A stretch of 64,000 nucleotides of DNA from Dendrolimus kikuchii (GCA_019925095.2 CM034391.1:7158551-7222550), one strand, 5' to 3'. Numbered from the stretch's first letter, positions 46,776 to 58,004 are shown. A program made the numbers and translations. The notes: a model not told the origin generated them from the letters alone.

Positions 46776-47796
46776 AGAACAAATTACAGGAATGAGTAAA
46801 TGTAGGCAATCAAAACGTTCCTTTAAGTAAGGACGAATACGAGAATCACAAAACACATTAAAATTTACACAAAAAAAAATTTAAAGAGTTAAAAAACATT
46901 ATTAGTTTTTTATTGCATTTTATATTATGATATTGCATTTATATTTGTATGATTTAGATAGTAGCTTGTAAAGTAATATTTCACTCATTACTTGTGATTT
47001 TCGACAAAAACATATTATAATTCTTGCTTTAAATTAAGCAATAAACTGCAACTGTTGCTCATTTTGAGCGATTTCACAAGATTATTGAAAGTTAAACACC
47101 ACTGAAATCGAAGAACGTTAATGTGTTTAAATAAAGTTATAATTTTGCAAGTCAATGAAGTAATTCATTTAAACTGATCACTATGAGAATGCGTCATTCA
47201 TTTTACATACGTCATTTACAATTTATTAGGTAATGTTGTGGCGGAGTGTCCTTAACCCACTAGATATTAGAATGTTTAACCATGGCTACTGCATAAACAT
47301 AGTGGTTATTTAGGAATTATTGCTAAGATAAAAATTAATAAGATATATGGGGAAACTATATCAGTGACCGCACGCTATCAATTTATTTACGATATTAAAA
47401 AGTCTTAATATTTTGTTTTGTAGCCATGCAATAATATTATTACTATCATTGTAAGGCTATAAAACAAAAAAAAAGGTTTGTTTATGTTTTAAATAAATTA
47501 ACAGAGTGCCAATTGCTACGTCACGTACGTGGAATATTTATTGCTATATAATAAGACTGAGTAATCCACGTACGCGTCAAAATCTGTCAATACAGGAAAT
47601 AGATAAAACCTTCGGAGATGCATTTGTTTGTTGATGTTTTGTCTATATATAGTTTACACTTTTATTAACCGATCAAAACAAACGGAACATACAAATAACT
47701 TTCTAAGTTACGACGTTTGATTAATACTGCTGTATCTGCAGTCGAACCAGCCGATTTACCTGTATTTGTTATAGCAAATTCAGGCATCGTATCTTA
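46776..47796. other. No gene seen
   Basis: AT-rich. A small inverted pair (cacgtacgtgga / tccacgtacgcg) is at about 47525-47580. Confidence 0.45.
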
Positions 47797-47935
47797 AAGG
47801 TTTGCACTCATGAAGGCTTGCACTGAAAATCGACGTTGTGTCGGATACAATTCCGGAACAGCAATAATCTGCGTGCAATCCTTGTTTGCTGAAAATGCAG
47901 CGCACAATTTCTCAAAACATTATGCTTTTACTTAT
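47797..47935 (+). mobile_element. LINE fragment, copy of 2158-2342
   Basis: gttgtgtcggatacaattcc then tgctgaaaatgcagcgcaca match the 2.2-kb copy. The AATAAA/(TTTC) tail is missing because LINE-H copy 6 adjoins. Confidence 0.6.
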
Positions 47936-47937
47936 AA

Positions 47938-48075
47938 GAATAGAATAGAATATACTTTATTATATAATAAAATTAATGAAATAATACACAAAATAGCTTA
48001 GAATTAGGTACAAATAGCGGTCTTATCGCTGACAGCGATCTCTTCCAGTCAACCTTGGGATTGAGAGAGAAATAT
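47938..48075 (-). mobile_element. LINE-H 3' UTR, copy 6
   Basis: TAGAA-type tail (agaatagaatag), tactttattat, then cggtcttatcgctgacagcg and atctcttccagtcaacc: stem CGCTG-ACA-CAGCG-like is intact. Confidence 0.72.
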
Positions 48076-48154
48076 GGCACAAAAGCTAGGGCAGGGTTTG
48101 CTGCACAATAATTAACACAGATGTAAGCAATTTAAGTACGTCCAGTATTTGGAG

Positions 48155-48312
48155 AGAACCTTCCATCGAGGTCTTCCCTCTGCGCTAGGACATGGAGTCG
48201 TTTAAAAAGGTAATCATAAAATTTCTTAGAGCCTTAGAACGCCCTTGGTGTTGCAAACGTCCATAAACGATGGTAAACACCTTTCATCAAGTGGGCCGTT
48301 TGCCTGTTTGTC
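48155..48312 (+). mobile_element. LINE-J 3' end fragment
   Basis: Parallels 16540-16690: a C-terminal RYDM-like block (gctaggacatggagtcgttt), aaatttcttagag, then ccataaacgatggtaaacac and catcaagtgggccgtttgcc. Confidence 0.7.
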
Positions 48313-48317
48313 TTCTT

Positions 48318-48680
48318 CTAAGTCGTTCCATCATTGCTGAAGATCGTGACCTTGATGAATGAACAATCGCTCTCTTCCACCGAGATCGGTTCCGAGCACG
48401 GTGAAAAGCCGAGTTTATTAATATATCCATCTGGTCAGCAATCTGGTCAATCTACCTATTTGGAGATCTGCCGCGAGGTCTCTTGCCTTCGACTTTCCCA
48501 GTGACCACAAGTCTCTCCATATTATCGGGATTGTTTCGGGCTATGTGGCAAAAGTACTTGAGCTGCCTGCTTCAGGTAACAAATTCTTTTCTAATCCTCA
48601 AAACTGAAATCTGATCTATTTTTTGAAGCTTGTTGCTTCCCATATGGCACAAGCTTTAACAAGTAAAGCCTTATGTATAA
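48318..48680 (-). pseudogene. LINE RT C-terminal fragment, GRSP type
   Basis: The minus strand reads RQLKYFCHIARNNPDNMERL, VVTGKVEGKRPRGRSPNR, a stop, IDQIADQMDI and FHRARNRSRWKRAIVHSS. This is a recognised C-terminal block of a different non-LTR element from LINE-R and LINE-J. At least two stops occur. Confidence 0.78.
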
Positions 48681-49612
48681 TATGTGTCCCATAAACCTCA
48701 ATTTATTCGAAGCGAAAAAGACGACGCGCGAGTTTAAGTGAGCGACAAATGCTATTCGATAATGTCACAGGTTCATCTGCTGCTTGACATTTTGTGCGAA
48801 TTTCAAACGACACGTAAACATGTCGGTAAGCAGTTTTGTCGTCATATCGCATTAATTCCACTCTACTAAATTGTTAAAATTATAATAGATTCATTTATAT
48901 GAACATTGAGGCCTTGGGGTTCTGAAGCCCAGCGCCTTTAACGAGACCTGTCAATATGGTTGATAAAACTTTCACGTGATCCAGTGGGTGGCGAGTATTT
49001 GAAACAATGCATAAGCGTCGCCATCCAACGTAGTGACACGACCAACGTGTTGGGAAAATTCTCAACTGACGGTGATTTGAGACCCATTAATTAATTGTAT
49101 ACGTTTTAGGAATTTGATTGAATATACTTATATAATATAGTATTCATATATTTAAGTTGCTGTTCTAATGTAGCTGTAAATTTTAACTGTAAATAATTAG
49201 TTTAAATAAACAAAATTTTAATGTACTACATTAAAATACACGCATAGCGTTACACACACGTGAGTATAAAGTCAGCTTTCGTATGTTTGTATCGGTAAAA
49301 GTTGAAAAGTAGTCGTGGCCCATGTTCAGTTAGTAGACTACAAAATCTCTCTAAATGTACGGTGATCTTGTAATCTGTGGTTGCTAAAAATTTTATTATT
49401 TACGAAACAACCGACTTCAAAATAGAACACAAACATATCTTAACTAAAAATTTAATTAATTTAATTTAACACACAATATTGTGACATTGATTTCTAATCT
49501 GAATTATTTATTGATAATTATAAATAAATGTCATAAATTCATTAAGAAGGAAACTAATTACACGATATGCTTTTCCACGTTAATCAAGCAAAAACATGTG
49601 TACCTCTATAGG
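48681..49612. other. No gene seen
   Basis: A moderately GC-rich patch at 48900-49080 is unexplained. The rest is AT-rich. Confidence 0.4.
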
Positions 49613-49712
49613 TACACCACTGTATACATGTTACATTAAATTTAATATTTAACGTAATATATATACATTACATTAAATATTAAATTTAATGTAAGATGTG
49701 TACAGTGGTGTA
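49613..49712. repeat. 100-nt palindrome without spacer
   Basis: Complementary from tacaccactgta (49613) to its mirror tacagtggtgta (ends 49712), centre near 49662, with only a few mismatches. The core is AT-rich (acattaaatttaatattta). It resembles a foldback or TIR-only element. No family identified. Confidence 0.9.
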
Positions 49713-50095
49713 TTTTCAGAGACCGTATAGGATGATCAGATCCTAGAAAGTACTGGAATTCTCAAGGACACTAAAACTTAAAGGGTAAATCGCACTGAAA
49801 ATCCTAATAAACACTCAATTTTTTTGTAAACATGATTTTTTTACAGTTTAAGTTTATTTAATTATTTGATTTGGGATGAAAATATATATAATTTACTAAT
49901 AAAAAAAAATACAAATAATATATAAGTCCCATATCGCTACCGGTTGGGAATTTGAATTTGAAAATAATTATTATTATGAAAAGAATAATTTCTTAAATGC
50001 ATATCCACCGTATCCCGATCATTTGGGGTCGGCAAAAATATGATCATTATAGTCTATTTAATTCAATTCCTAGACATCGATATTATATAATATTA

Positions 50096-50304
50096 CTAGC
50101 TGTCCCGGCAGACGTTGTTCTGCCCTGAACTAATAAAATTTAGAACCCGATTCCAGCGCCACCTACCGGGTCCAAATGTTAGCTATCCTATCTTTCAAGT
50201 CGGATCAAACTGCACACGGTGTGCAAATTTGATTAAAATCGGTCAAGTAGTTTAGGAGTCCATTGAGGACAAACATTGTGACACGAGATTTATATATATT
50301 AAGA
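50096..50304 (-). mobile_element. Hel-B Helitron-like element, best-preserved copy (209 bp)
   Basis: On the complement: TC start (tcttaatatatataaatctc), body with cccggtaggtggcgctgg, then hairpin GGCAGA-acaacg-TCTGCC, 7 nt and CTAG|T. The flanking bases are A and T. No coding capacity. Confidence 0.65.
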
Positions 50305-50384
50305 TGATGTTATTATAAAATATTTCATACATAATACGAGAAATAATAATCCTTCTGTCATACAGGTAAATGAGTAACCCAATA

Positions 50385-50640
50385 AGACCCCCATAGAGGC
50401 TGTTCGCTTCGCGGCTTCACCACGTGTTCGGGCCCGGGCGGCTGCGTTAAAATAAATATTAGTAGCGTATTTCGGAACGCAGCTTTCAGTTAGATGGCCC
50501 ACCAATAAGTGCGAGGGGGACAGGTAAAGATAATACGTGGAGAGTGAGAGAGATGTCTATAGTTTATCCGATCGATAGCCGCAGCCGCAGAGTGCCGCTC
50601 GTGTGACGTCACGGACCCGTCTCGTCATCTTTCACTCTAT
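50385..50640. promoter_or_regulatory. GC-rich segment with CRE and E-box; candidate promoter
   Basis: Contains a perfect TGACGTCA (about 50603-50610), a CACGTG E-box (about 50418-50425), gccgcagccgcag and gggcccgggcggctgcg in an otherwise AT-rich region. Direction is undetermined. The 68-codon minus-strand frame (50299-50505) matches no family I know. This could be a distal cac promoter, but nothing links it. Confidence 0.3.
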
Positions 50641-50842
50641 TCCAAGGAATTGTCACTATATTTTCTATATCGGCATGGAGAAGAATGAATACTGGTCCGA
50701 TGGATGACGAACATTGTTTTCTTGCCCTTGAATATAAACTTTCAATGACCGTCATATTTAAAGCATATGTTTGAACGTTGAAATTATATAAATACAAAAG
50801 GGCCTAATACACAACGGCTCTCTAGAACATTTATTCTGCGTC

Positions 50843-51047
50843 GAACAATGATCTGGAGGGAACTTCCCGTCGCGGTTTTCCCCTTGCGCTATGATATGGG
50901 GTTTTTAAGAAAGGCATTATAAAATTTCTTAGAGGCCGGCAACACAATAGCGACACCTCTGGTGTTGCAAATGTCCATAGGCGACGGTAACCGCTTCCCA
51001 TCAGGTGTGCCGTCTGCCTGTTTGCGTACTTCAAACAATAAAAAAAA
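50843..51047 (+). mobile_element. LINE-J 3' end fragment
   Basis: Matches 16520-16700: gcgctatgatatggggtttt, aaatttcttagaggccggca, gtccataggcgacggtaacc and the tail, then an A-run. Confidence 0.78.
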
Positions 51048-51059
51048 GTTCAATGAATA

Positions 51060-51211
51060 CTCTTAAGTTAATAATATAATCTTATCAATAAAAATAAATC
51101 GTAGACATGTATGTACGCGCATAACTTGAGAATGACTACCGAGTTGGATGAAATTTAGAATCGTAGATTTTTAGTTTTTTAGGGCAGGACAACATCTGTC
51201 GGGGTCTTTAG
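51060..51211 (+). mobile_element. Hel-B 3' end
   Basis: Ends gggcaggacaacatctgtcg, ggtcTTAG|T. The terminus has drifted from CTAG. The hairpin GGCAG...CTGTC is retained. Confidence 0.45.
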
Positions 51212-51224
51212 TATATAAACACAC

Positions 51225-51430
51225 ACATTTATCCCTAAGTTAAAGCAAGTTACTATTGTGTTATGAATGATATACAACGGACCTCTCTGGGGCCAATCCC
51301 AGACACCCAGACCATAGTCAATAACGGAAAGTTCGTTTATGAAATTTACCATTCCCGGAAATCAGAGCTTCTGCGTTGCAATGAGGTCAGCCAGCAAAGG
51401 CTTAGCTCTTTCTATCACAGAGACCGTCAA
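51225..51430 (-). repeat. SINE-2, full length but decayed
   Basis: Reverse copy: tatacaacggacctctctgg, cagacacccagaccatagtc, gcttctgcgttgcaatgagg and a decayed A-box end tatcacagagaccgtc. Confidence 0.75.
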
Positions 51431-51959
51431 AAGTTAGCAGTGTCAATATGTTTAGATTACTATTTTGTAAATGCTGATACTGTTCTTCTAATTAATTTGG
51501 CAGATACCTGTGCATTTTTCGTCGCACTTTTATTTTATTATTGTACTTAGTTTGTGCAGAGCTATGACTTTATGTTCAAGTCATCCACCTGCTGGTCCTA
51601 GACGAAAGCACAACGCTTGTCTTAGTGGCCAGTATTAGAATGAGTTTTTAGAATTACTAACTTTATTTTAATTTTTATCAGCATTGTTAAAAAATGTTTT
51701 TGTCTTAAATAGAAAAAAAATTCTTTCTCATTTAACCCTGCAAGATTTGGAGATAAAACTTACACGAAATTTGAAATAATGCAATAAATGCTGGATGCAA
51801 TAGGAACCAACTTGCTTACTGGACACAATTTTCTCAACTTTGGAAGCAAACATATCGCCAGCTATTGACTTATTAAAAATATAGAATGATTAAGGAACGT
51901 TGTTATTATTGTTCCAGATCTCATAGCCTGATAAATAAAAAAACACACGTCCAATATCC

Positions 51960-52095
51960 GTCTAGTACATGCTACGATAATGTGTGTTCGTAGTAGGTGC
52001 TACGCGGCTGTGTTCGTAGTAGGCGTTACGGCTGCATGTTCATACTATTTAGAAGCTACGCCGTAGCACCGGTGCTGTTCTCAGAAGGGTAATTA
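51960..52095. repeat. Short tandem/inverted block, GCTACG-rich
   Basis: tgtgttcgtagtaggtgcta and tgtgttcgtagtaggcgtta are direct repeats about 27 bp apart. The complement motif agctacgccgtagcac follows. Probably an end of a small DNA element. Confidence 0.45.
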
Positions 52096-52865
52096 TATTC
52101 TGATGATAGTCCGAGAATATAATTTATTTCTGTCCCCGGGCACGACAAACACGTGGTAAGACGGAATACTAAAGTACAACAATATTTTAGAAACAAAACA
52201 TATGATATTTTTATTGACGGTAGTTTACGCCGGTAAAGTTAACGTGCCTGCATATAATGAATTTTAATTAAGGTTAATTAATCTGTTTATGCTGTAAAAT
52301 ATGTAAAGTTACATGATTAATTTAAAACAAATCAGTTCACAGAATCACTCCACACTTTTGCATTTTCGTCAGTTCACAAAAACTTCAAACATTGTACCAT
52401 AATGTGGTAAGTTACATTTTTAAACATGTCCGGTCCCAGGGAGCGTTGTAAAACCCTTAAAATCCGATAGGTGGCCCTCACATATGAGCTTTAATTGGGC
52501 CGCGTAAATAAAACAAGCTGAATACACGGTCAGCCGGCATCAGTCGATTTTTACTCGAGTACAGTAATCAATCAATTAATCCAACCTACCTTAGTAAGAC
52601 ACGTAAATAAATATAAAAGTCCCTTTTTTATGTTTGTATGTCTGTTTGCTCCTAGGTTATATTTTTGGAAATTAATGTGTTATTATGAAGTTTAAAATAC
52701 AATACATTATCTTGTAGTTCGCATGATATTGAACTGAGGAATAGTCGAGAAAAATTTATTATTATTATATTTAAATTAATTAAATGTTTACTGGTGATAA
52801 ACAACGTTTTACTTTATATTATATAGATTATTTAAATTGCACTTTTGGGACAACTTTTGTCTCTC
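52096..52865. other. No gene seen
   Basis: 52435-52560 is GC-richer (aaaatccgataggtggccct; ggtcagccggcatcagtcga) without an open frame. The rest is AT-rich. Confidence 0.4.
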
Positions 52866-52960
52866 TCCTTTTTATTGCGAAGCTGGCAAATAGGCAGACT
52901 GCTCAGCTCATGGAAAGTGGTTACCGTCGCCTATAGACATTTGCAATACCACGGACGAAA
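52866..52960 (-). repeat. SINE-J tail fragment
   Basis: Reverse: aataggcagactgctcagct, ggaaagtggttaccgtcgcc and tatagacatttgcaatacca. Confidence 0.6.
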
Positions 52961-53044
52961 GCCAACGCGTTACCAGTCTTTAGGATGGGATAAAGAGAAT
53001 TAGATAGTGGGAATGAGATATAGTATTGGGAGAGGGGGATGGGA

Positions 53045-53292
53045 TTTTTGTTCGGACATTTGTAACACGAAAGGTGGTGCCAATGTGCTGCCGCTCTCTA
53101 AAGACAGACTGGAACCTGGTTACTAATGTCGGAACACAAGTAAAGGTTGTTATGGCGGCATACTCTAGACCAAGGGTGGTCGCCACCAGTCGAGCAAATG
53201 CCCTACCATCTGGCTGTGGGTTGTTTAGTCGCCTCTTACGACAGGCTACCCGGCCGCACGAAATTGAATTCTTTCTCCATTCCTGCACGGAT
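53045..53292 (-). repeat. SINE-J, 5' three-quarters
   Basis: Reverse copy from tcggacatttgtaacacgaa to ccattcctgcacggata, lacking the tail beyond the atgtcc region. Confidence 0.78.
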
Positions 53293-53420
53293 AAATGGGA
53301 TGGGAAAGATTGTATAGGGGAGTTAGGGGGAGTGAGCCATCGGAACTCTCACTGATCGCACGAAATATGCTTAACTCAAGTCTAACCATTTTACACCGAT
53401 ATTCTTTAAGAGCGTGGTAT
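53293..53420 (+). repeat. Short interspersed repeat (partner at 59990-60130)
   Basis: ggaactctcactgatcgcac, gaaatatgcttaactcaagt and aaccattttacaccgatatt parallel 60045-60130. Confidence 0.5.
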
Positions 53421-53424
53421 ATTA

Positions 53425-54020
53425 TCCGTGCAGGAACGGAATGAGAATACTGATTCCTGCAGCCGGGTGGCCTGTCGTAAGAGGCGACAAAACAACCCAC
53501 AGCCAGGTGGTAAGGGGGATTTTCTTGTCTGGATGGTACCACCCCTATGGTGACAATTTAGGATAAGTTCTTGAGGCAATGTGATAATTTTAAATCAGTC
53601 CTTGAAAGGCCCCTAAATAAGAAAATCGAGATCTGTCTGAAGGGTAGCGGCTCCTTACCAGCTCTTGAATTTTTTTACTGGATTTTTTTTTATTTAATAA
53701 TGTTTTTGAAGCATTTTGAAATTTTTATATCTTTAAGTTAAGATATTTATGGAATTGAAAAATAAAAAAGCCAGAGTAATTAGTCGGGTGTAAATGTTAT
53801 TCAGACACTTACAAAACGATTGTAACCAATTATTTACACCACCCATAACATCTTTGACTTATGTTCCGGCATCTGAGGCAAGGTTCCGGTTTCACCTTCG
53901 TGGCCAGCAGCATATTGGCAGCGCCTCTGTTGTTGCTAATGTCCATAGGCGACGGTAACCACTTTCCACCACAGTGGGGCCCTCAGCCAGTCTGCTGTGC
54001 TGCAGCAAGCAATAATAGGT
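53425..54020 (+). repeat. SINE-J split by about 285 bp
   Basis: The head (53425-53548, ending accacccct) and the tail (from about 53834, ataacatctttgacttatgt to gctgtgctgcagcaagc) are collinear with intact copies, except for the intervening 53549-53833 and a loss of about 17 bp. The intervening DNA is AT-rich and not recognised. Confidence 0.6.
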
Positions 54021-54904
54021 TAAAAAAGAAATCACACCGGTCAGACATGGCTCTACGCCATCACGCGTCTACGCGTCACGCTCTTCTATAAACGCCTTTC
54101 TATAGGCGTGTGAGATAGCCGAATACAAAATGGAAAGTATGAGAAAGAATGGCTTGGACGGACGTCAGTTAACTAAAACAAAAGTGGTGCTTGTGTTATG
54201 GGTAACATATAACGCTCATACCTCGAAAGCTGAAGTTTGGGTATCTGAATATAGTTGCTGGGCTTCAACATTCCAGTGTACCAAGCCGAAGCGCAAATTA
54301 ATAGGCAGACACAATCAGAGTCAACAATAAAATAGGCCATACACAATTTCTCTCAATCGATACATTTTTATAAAATTACCCACCTTTTTATACTTTTATA
54401 AGACTACATATTTTATTATGAAAATGTAATGAAAGTATTAAACGGCTGTTCCTGTCAAAGTTTATTACTTATCATCAAATCTCCGTATGATTTAGCTTCT
54501 GTTTAAATGTGGACAAAGAACAGTCAACAAAATCACGCATATTTTAATACTCAAGTGTGTGGGTTGCGGTCATGCTATTGCGTGTGGCTTCGTGCTGTTG
54601 AACTAACTAGGAAATAATTATATTATGCATTAATATAAAGGTTTTGTGCTTGGTGTTTATGAATTAGTTGTTTAGAGGCATTGAGTTATTTTGAGGCATA
54701 TGTATTTAAAAAATTTGCTGGTAGTTTTCCTTTTTTTATTAAAGGCAGTATTAGAGATGATAATATCCTCAACACATGTCAAAGTTATCAATATTAAAAA
54801 GTATCCGATAGAAAAACCTCAGAGATACTTCAAGTAACCTTAGTTCGCGATTCTCACGTGTCTGCCTTTTCTCTGTGCCTTTGCGAGTAACAAGTCTGCA
54901 TACT
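54021..54904. other. No gene seen
   Basis: ggtgcttgtgttatgggtaa at about 54185 is a scrap of SINE-2. The rest is AT-rich. Confidence 0.45.
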
Positions 54905-55072
54905 GTGTGTATAAATCGTGCGCAGAAGGTTTGCCGATGGTCGCCCCTCCCGCCTCCTACGACTGGGACCGGGGCTTGTCTAAGTAGTACTAAGTACTAG
55001 ACGACCGCGGGTCGCGGTTGTAGGAGGCGGGAAGGTTTGTCATCGGCATACCTTCTGCGCACGACTTACATA
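54905..55072. repeat. GC-rich inverted repeat
   Basis: Left arm (taaatcgtgcgcagaaggtt, tgccgatgg, cccgcctcctacgact) and right arm (its complement, ending catcggcataccttctgcgc, acgactta) pair over about 55 nt at roughly 80%. The loop carries agtactaagtact and a second short inverted pair (gaccgcgggtcgcggt). Confidence 0.8.
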
Positions 55073-55127
55073 TTATTATTATGTATTCTTATAACCATGA
55101 CCGTGCGTGGCCTATAAAGATAATCTA

Positions 55128-55225
55128 CACATTGGTAGAATATTTGGTGTTACAGATGTTCATAAGCGATGGTAACTGCTTTCCATCAGGTGAACCGTCT
55201 GCCTGTCTGCGGAACTTAGGCAATA
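55128..55225 (+). repeat. SINE-J/LINE-J tail fragment
   Basis: ttggtgttacagatgttcat, aagcgatggtaactgctttc and catcaggtgaaccgtctgcc: the shared 3' tail only. Confidence 0.65.
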
Positions 55226-55479
55226 AAATAAAAATATACACTGTATTATTTAATTTAATCTTACAGACATTTATACCCTGTCTAAGCATTTATTTTACTT
55301 TTGATGATTGCACGCCCATTAAGCTTCGCATTTTTGACAGTAAATTTCACATGTCACAATTCTCAATTGTCATTGACGTAGTAGTTCTGTTCGGTGAGTC
55401 ATCTAATGCATAGAACATAAACTCTCATTATCATATAATATATGAATTTAATAAAGAAAATCCTAAAGTCATAAACATT
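55226..55479. other. No gene seen
   Basis: AT-rich. The open frame spanning the tail fragment and this part is a chance fusion. Confidence 0.45.
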
Positions 55480-55675
55480 TTTTTATTCAAAAACAAAACC
55501 GATTTTAAACTTAACACCAAAAAACTAATATTTTCTACAATATCTTAAAGTCGGTGCAAAATATATTAAAAATTGAAAATCGGTCCACAATTGACGAAAT
55601 AATCGTGTAACATACATACAGCAAAAAAATACAGTCGAAATGAGAGACTTCTCCTTTCGAAAGTCGGTTCATAAA
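55480..55675 (-). repeat. Interspersed repeat end
   Basis: aaaaccgattttaaacttaa, ttgaaaatcggtccacaatt, atcgtgtaacatacatacag and gagacttctcctttcgaaag form a text common in lepidopteran genomes. The complement starts aaccgactttcgaaaggaga. Class not assigned. Confidence 0.5.
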
Positions 55676-56365
55676 CGCAAACATGCAATTACTATACAAT
55701 TAATTATATAGTATAAGGGTACTCTAAACGTTATCTTCGCCAACAACAGGGAAATCATGATGACTGATGTATTTGTAATATTGTGAATCAAAACATCGAT
55801 AACATGTTTCCTATTATCTTATCGAAAGTTATACTCAAATATGTGTATAAAAAACACTAACAGATAGATGTTTTGTGTGAATGAGTGGAGTAATGAGGTA
55901 AATTCGTGTCGATAATAGCTCCATCGTGACAGACGTTTTTTTTTGCAATTATTATAAATAGGCATTTGACCATGAACACGCTTAATGCTAAGCGAAAGAT
56001 CGTGGATGGAGCAAGCTTACCTAAAAAATAGGCATTCACGAATGACTTGCATAGATATTGTAAAAGAAAAAATATGCAACCATTTTGGGAATAAATTATT
56101 CTATATTACCACATATATCACACCTGTTTTCCATAGGCAGAAACGATGTATCTTCACTTTCATTAGATCTACTTTTATTTAAATCATTAAAGATTTATTA
56201 TTATTTAAAAAAAAAATACATAAACGGTTAATTGAGGTATATAGTCCTACTTGACGTATCCGTCAACACCGAGCCTTATCAAGACCGGCTGTGCGAACGC
56301 AGGTGGCTAGCGAAATCAAATTTGGTTTTAAAAGTTCTTTTGCAAGGAGCACAATATAGCCGTCC
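55676..56365. other. No gene seen
   Basis: A scrap of LINE-R 3' text (cacctgttttccataggcag) at about 56124. AT-rich otherwise. Confidence 0.4.
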
Positions 56366-56515
56366 TAATGAGTCATGAATGAATGAATGAATGAAAACTC
56401 TTTATTGTTCACCATAACTTAAATCTAGACATTTAATATAAATACATTTCCATTAGAACAATGGGCGGCCTTATCGCTTATAGCGATCTCTTCCAGGTAA
56501 CCCGATGTCCAAGGA
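56366..56515 (-). mobile_element. LINE-H 3' UTR, copy 7
   Basis: (TGAA)n tail at about 56375-56395, actctttattgttcacc, then ggccttatcgcttatagcga and tctcttccaggtaaccc. The stem-loop is intact. Confidence 0.78.
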
Positions 56516-57189
56516 GACATTACAAGAAAAAGTAAATAATATTTGGTCATATGTGTATTAGCTGTCGGAGATTTTAGGGCGGTTCTTTTTGATAATGCGT
56601 TGCTCATCTGAATGTTCTACGCGCTGTTTCCAAGGCAGCAACAGCTTTATCAATATAAATTCTTATTTCAGGTATTCTTTATTTGTTCCTTCTTCAAAGT
56701 ATCTACAACTTCGTGGCTCTCAATACGTCGCGATTTACCGACACCAGCTTTAATATTAAACGCGATTTCACATATTTAACATAATTGGTACATATTGGCA
56801 TAACCGGGTCCAATTGACAGTGAGACAAGCCCTGATAAACTTAATCCATATAAAATATAACATCAACTTTAGACTGATAACATAGGTATGACTTACTTCA
56901 AGTGGCAACAAGTGGCTTGTGATAACGTCCGACGATATTAATTGATATATGTTGACGTAGTGATATGACACTGAATAAAATATATGTGTTGAATATGTGC
57001 AAATAAAAATAATGGATATGACGTTATGTAGGCTTATAAAGTTAATTAATGTCAAGGCAATTCAGTTTGAGTCTACTGGTCATCAATCACTTGATATGAC
57101 TTTATGTCTTATTCGAATGTGCTTATACAAATAGGTATATACTCGTTTATACATTAATACTAAAATATGCCTGTGACTTCGTCAACGCT
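56516..57189. other. No gene seen
   Basis: A GC-moderate patch at 56690-56760 (tctcaatacgtcgcgattta) may be decayed LINE-R. Otherwise AT-rich. Confidence 0.4.
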
Positions 57190-57600
57190 CGATTTGAAAT
57201 TTCCGCGGGAATCCCGGGACACAAAGTATCGCAGCTGTTAAATAAGAATGTAAACTATCGTTTTACTGGAAACTGTACGCGTAAACTAATTTTTATGCAT
57301 CTGAACAACTTCGCTTCGTTCGCAAATCGCTTCCGAGAAAATTCCCGGGATAGAAAATATTACATATTTTATTACATTAAATTTGCTATCGATCTGTAAA
57401 AAAAATCATATTGAATTTCGATTTTTTTAAATCGGGCCATTTTAAATTATTCTCAGAAAAATTCCCTCGGGATTCCTGAGACAAAAGTAACGCAGAGTTT
57501 CAGTCTAAGAACTAGCTGTAGATCAGAGAAAACCGCATCGAAATAGGCCCAGTTGCTTTTACGTGGATCCCGAACAAACAGACAAAACGACAAACAGAAG
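57190..57600 (-). repeat. Interspersed repeat, copy 2 (inverted relative to 21905-22235)
   Basis: Contains tccgcgggaatcccgggaca, gttcgcaaatcgcttccgag, aatttgctatcgatctgtaa, aaaccgcatcgaaataggcc and ggatcccgaacaaacagac, in order as the complement of copy 1. Confidence 0.6.
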
Positions 57601-57708
57601 AAATCTAAAAAAAATGCATTGTGTTCCCATCGTCTATGTAGTCTATTCCAGTTGTTTTTTTTAAATAGCTTTAATGTACAGTTACAACATGCTTAGAAGT
57701 TTACAATA

Positions 57709-57990
57709 TTATAGATATACATAAGTATGTGCTATCACGTATATTTTCCGAAGAGGCAGGCGGAGACTGAGGGAAAGACTACCACACTTGTTATTATCCT
57801 GACATACACATGTACCTTCATCTATTTTCGTTAACTTCTTTATAGATGCATGACGGATTAAATAACTTTTAAATCGATCTTTACCCAAATATTTCTGCGA
57901 TGTGATCGTTGTAAGGTGTACCCCCACACTACTGTTATATACTTTTATTGTCAATATCTTTTCATTCATTCTCTCTATATACCGGAACAA
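57709..57990 (-). pseudogene. LINE-R relic, highly diverged
   Basis: The minus strand reads FRYIERMNEKILTIKVYNSS, then SIKKLTKIDEGTCVCQDNNK and CGSLSLSL. This aligns in order with FGHVERMNE..., KRLMKVDEAKSVCQDRSRW and KSIVSAYP of LINE-R. The frame is still open over 93 codons, though many conserved residues are lost. Confidence 0.55.
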
Positions 57991-58004
57991 AGAGAAACAA
58001 TGAA

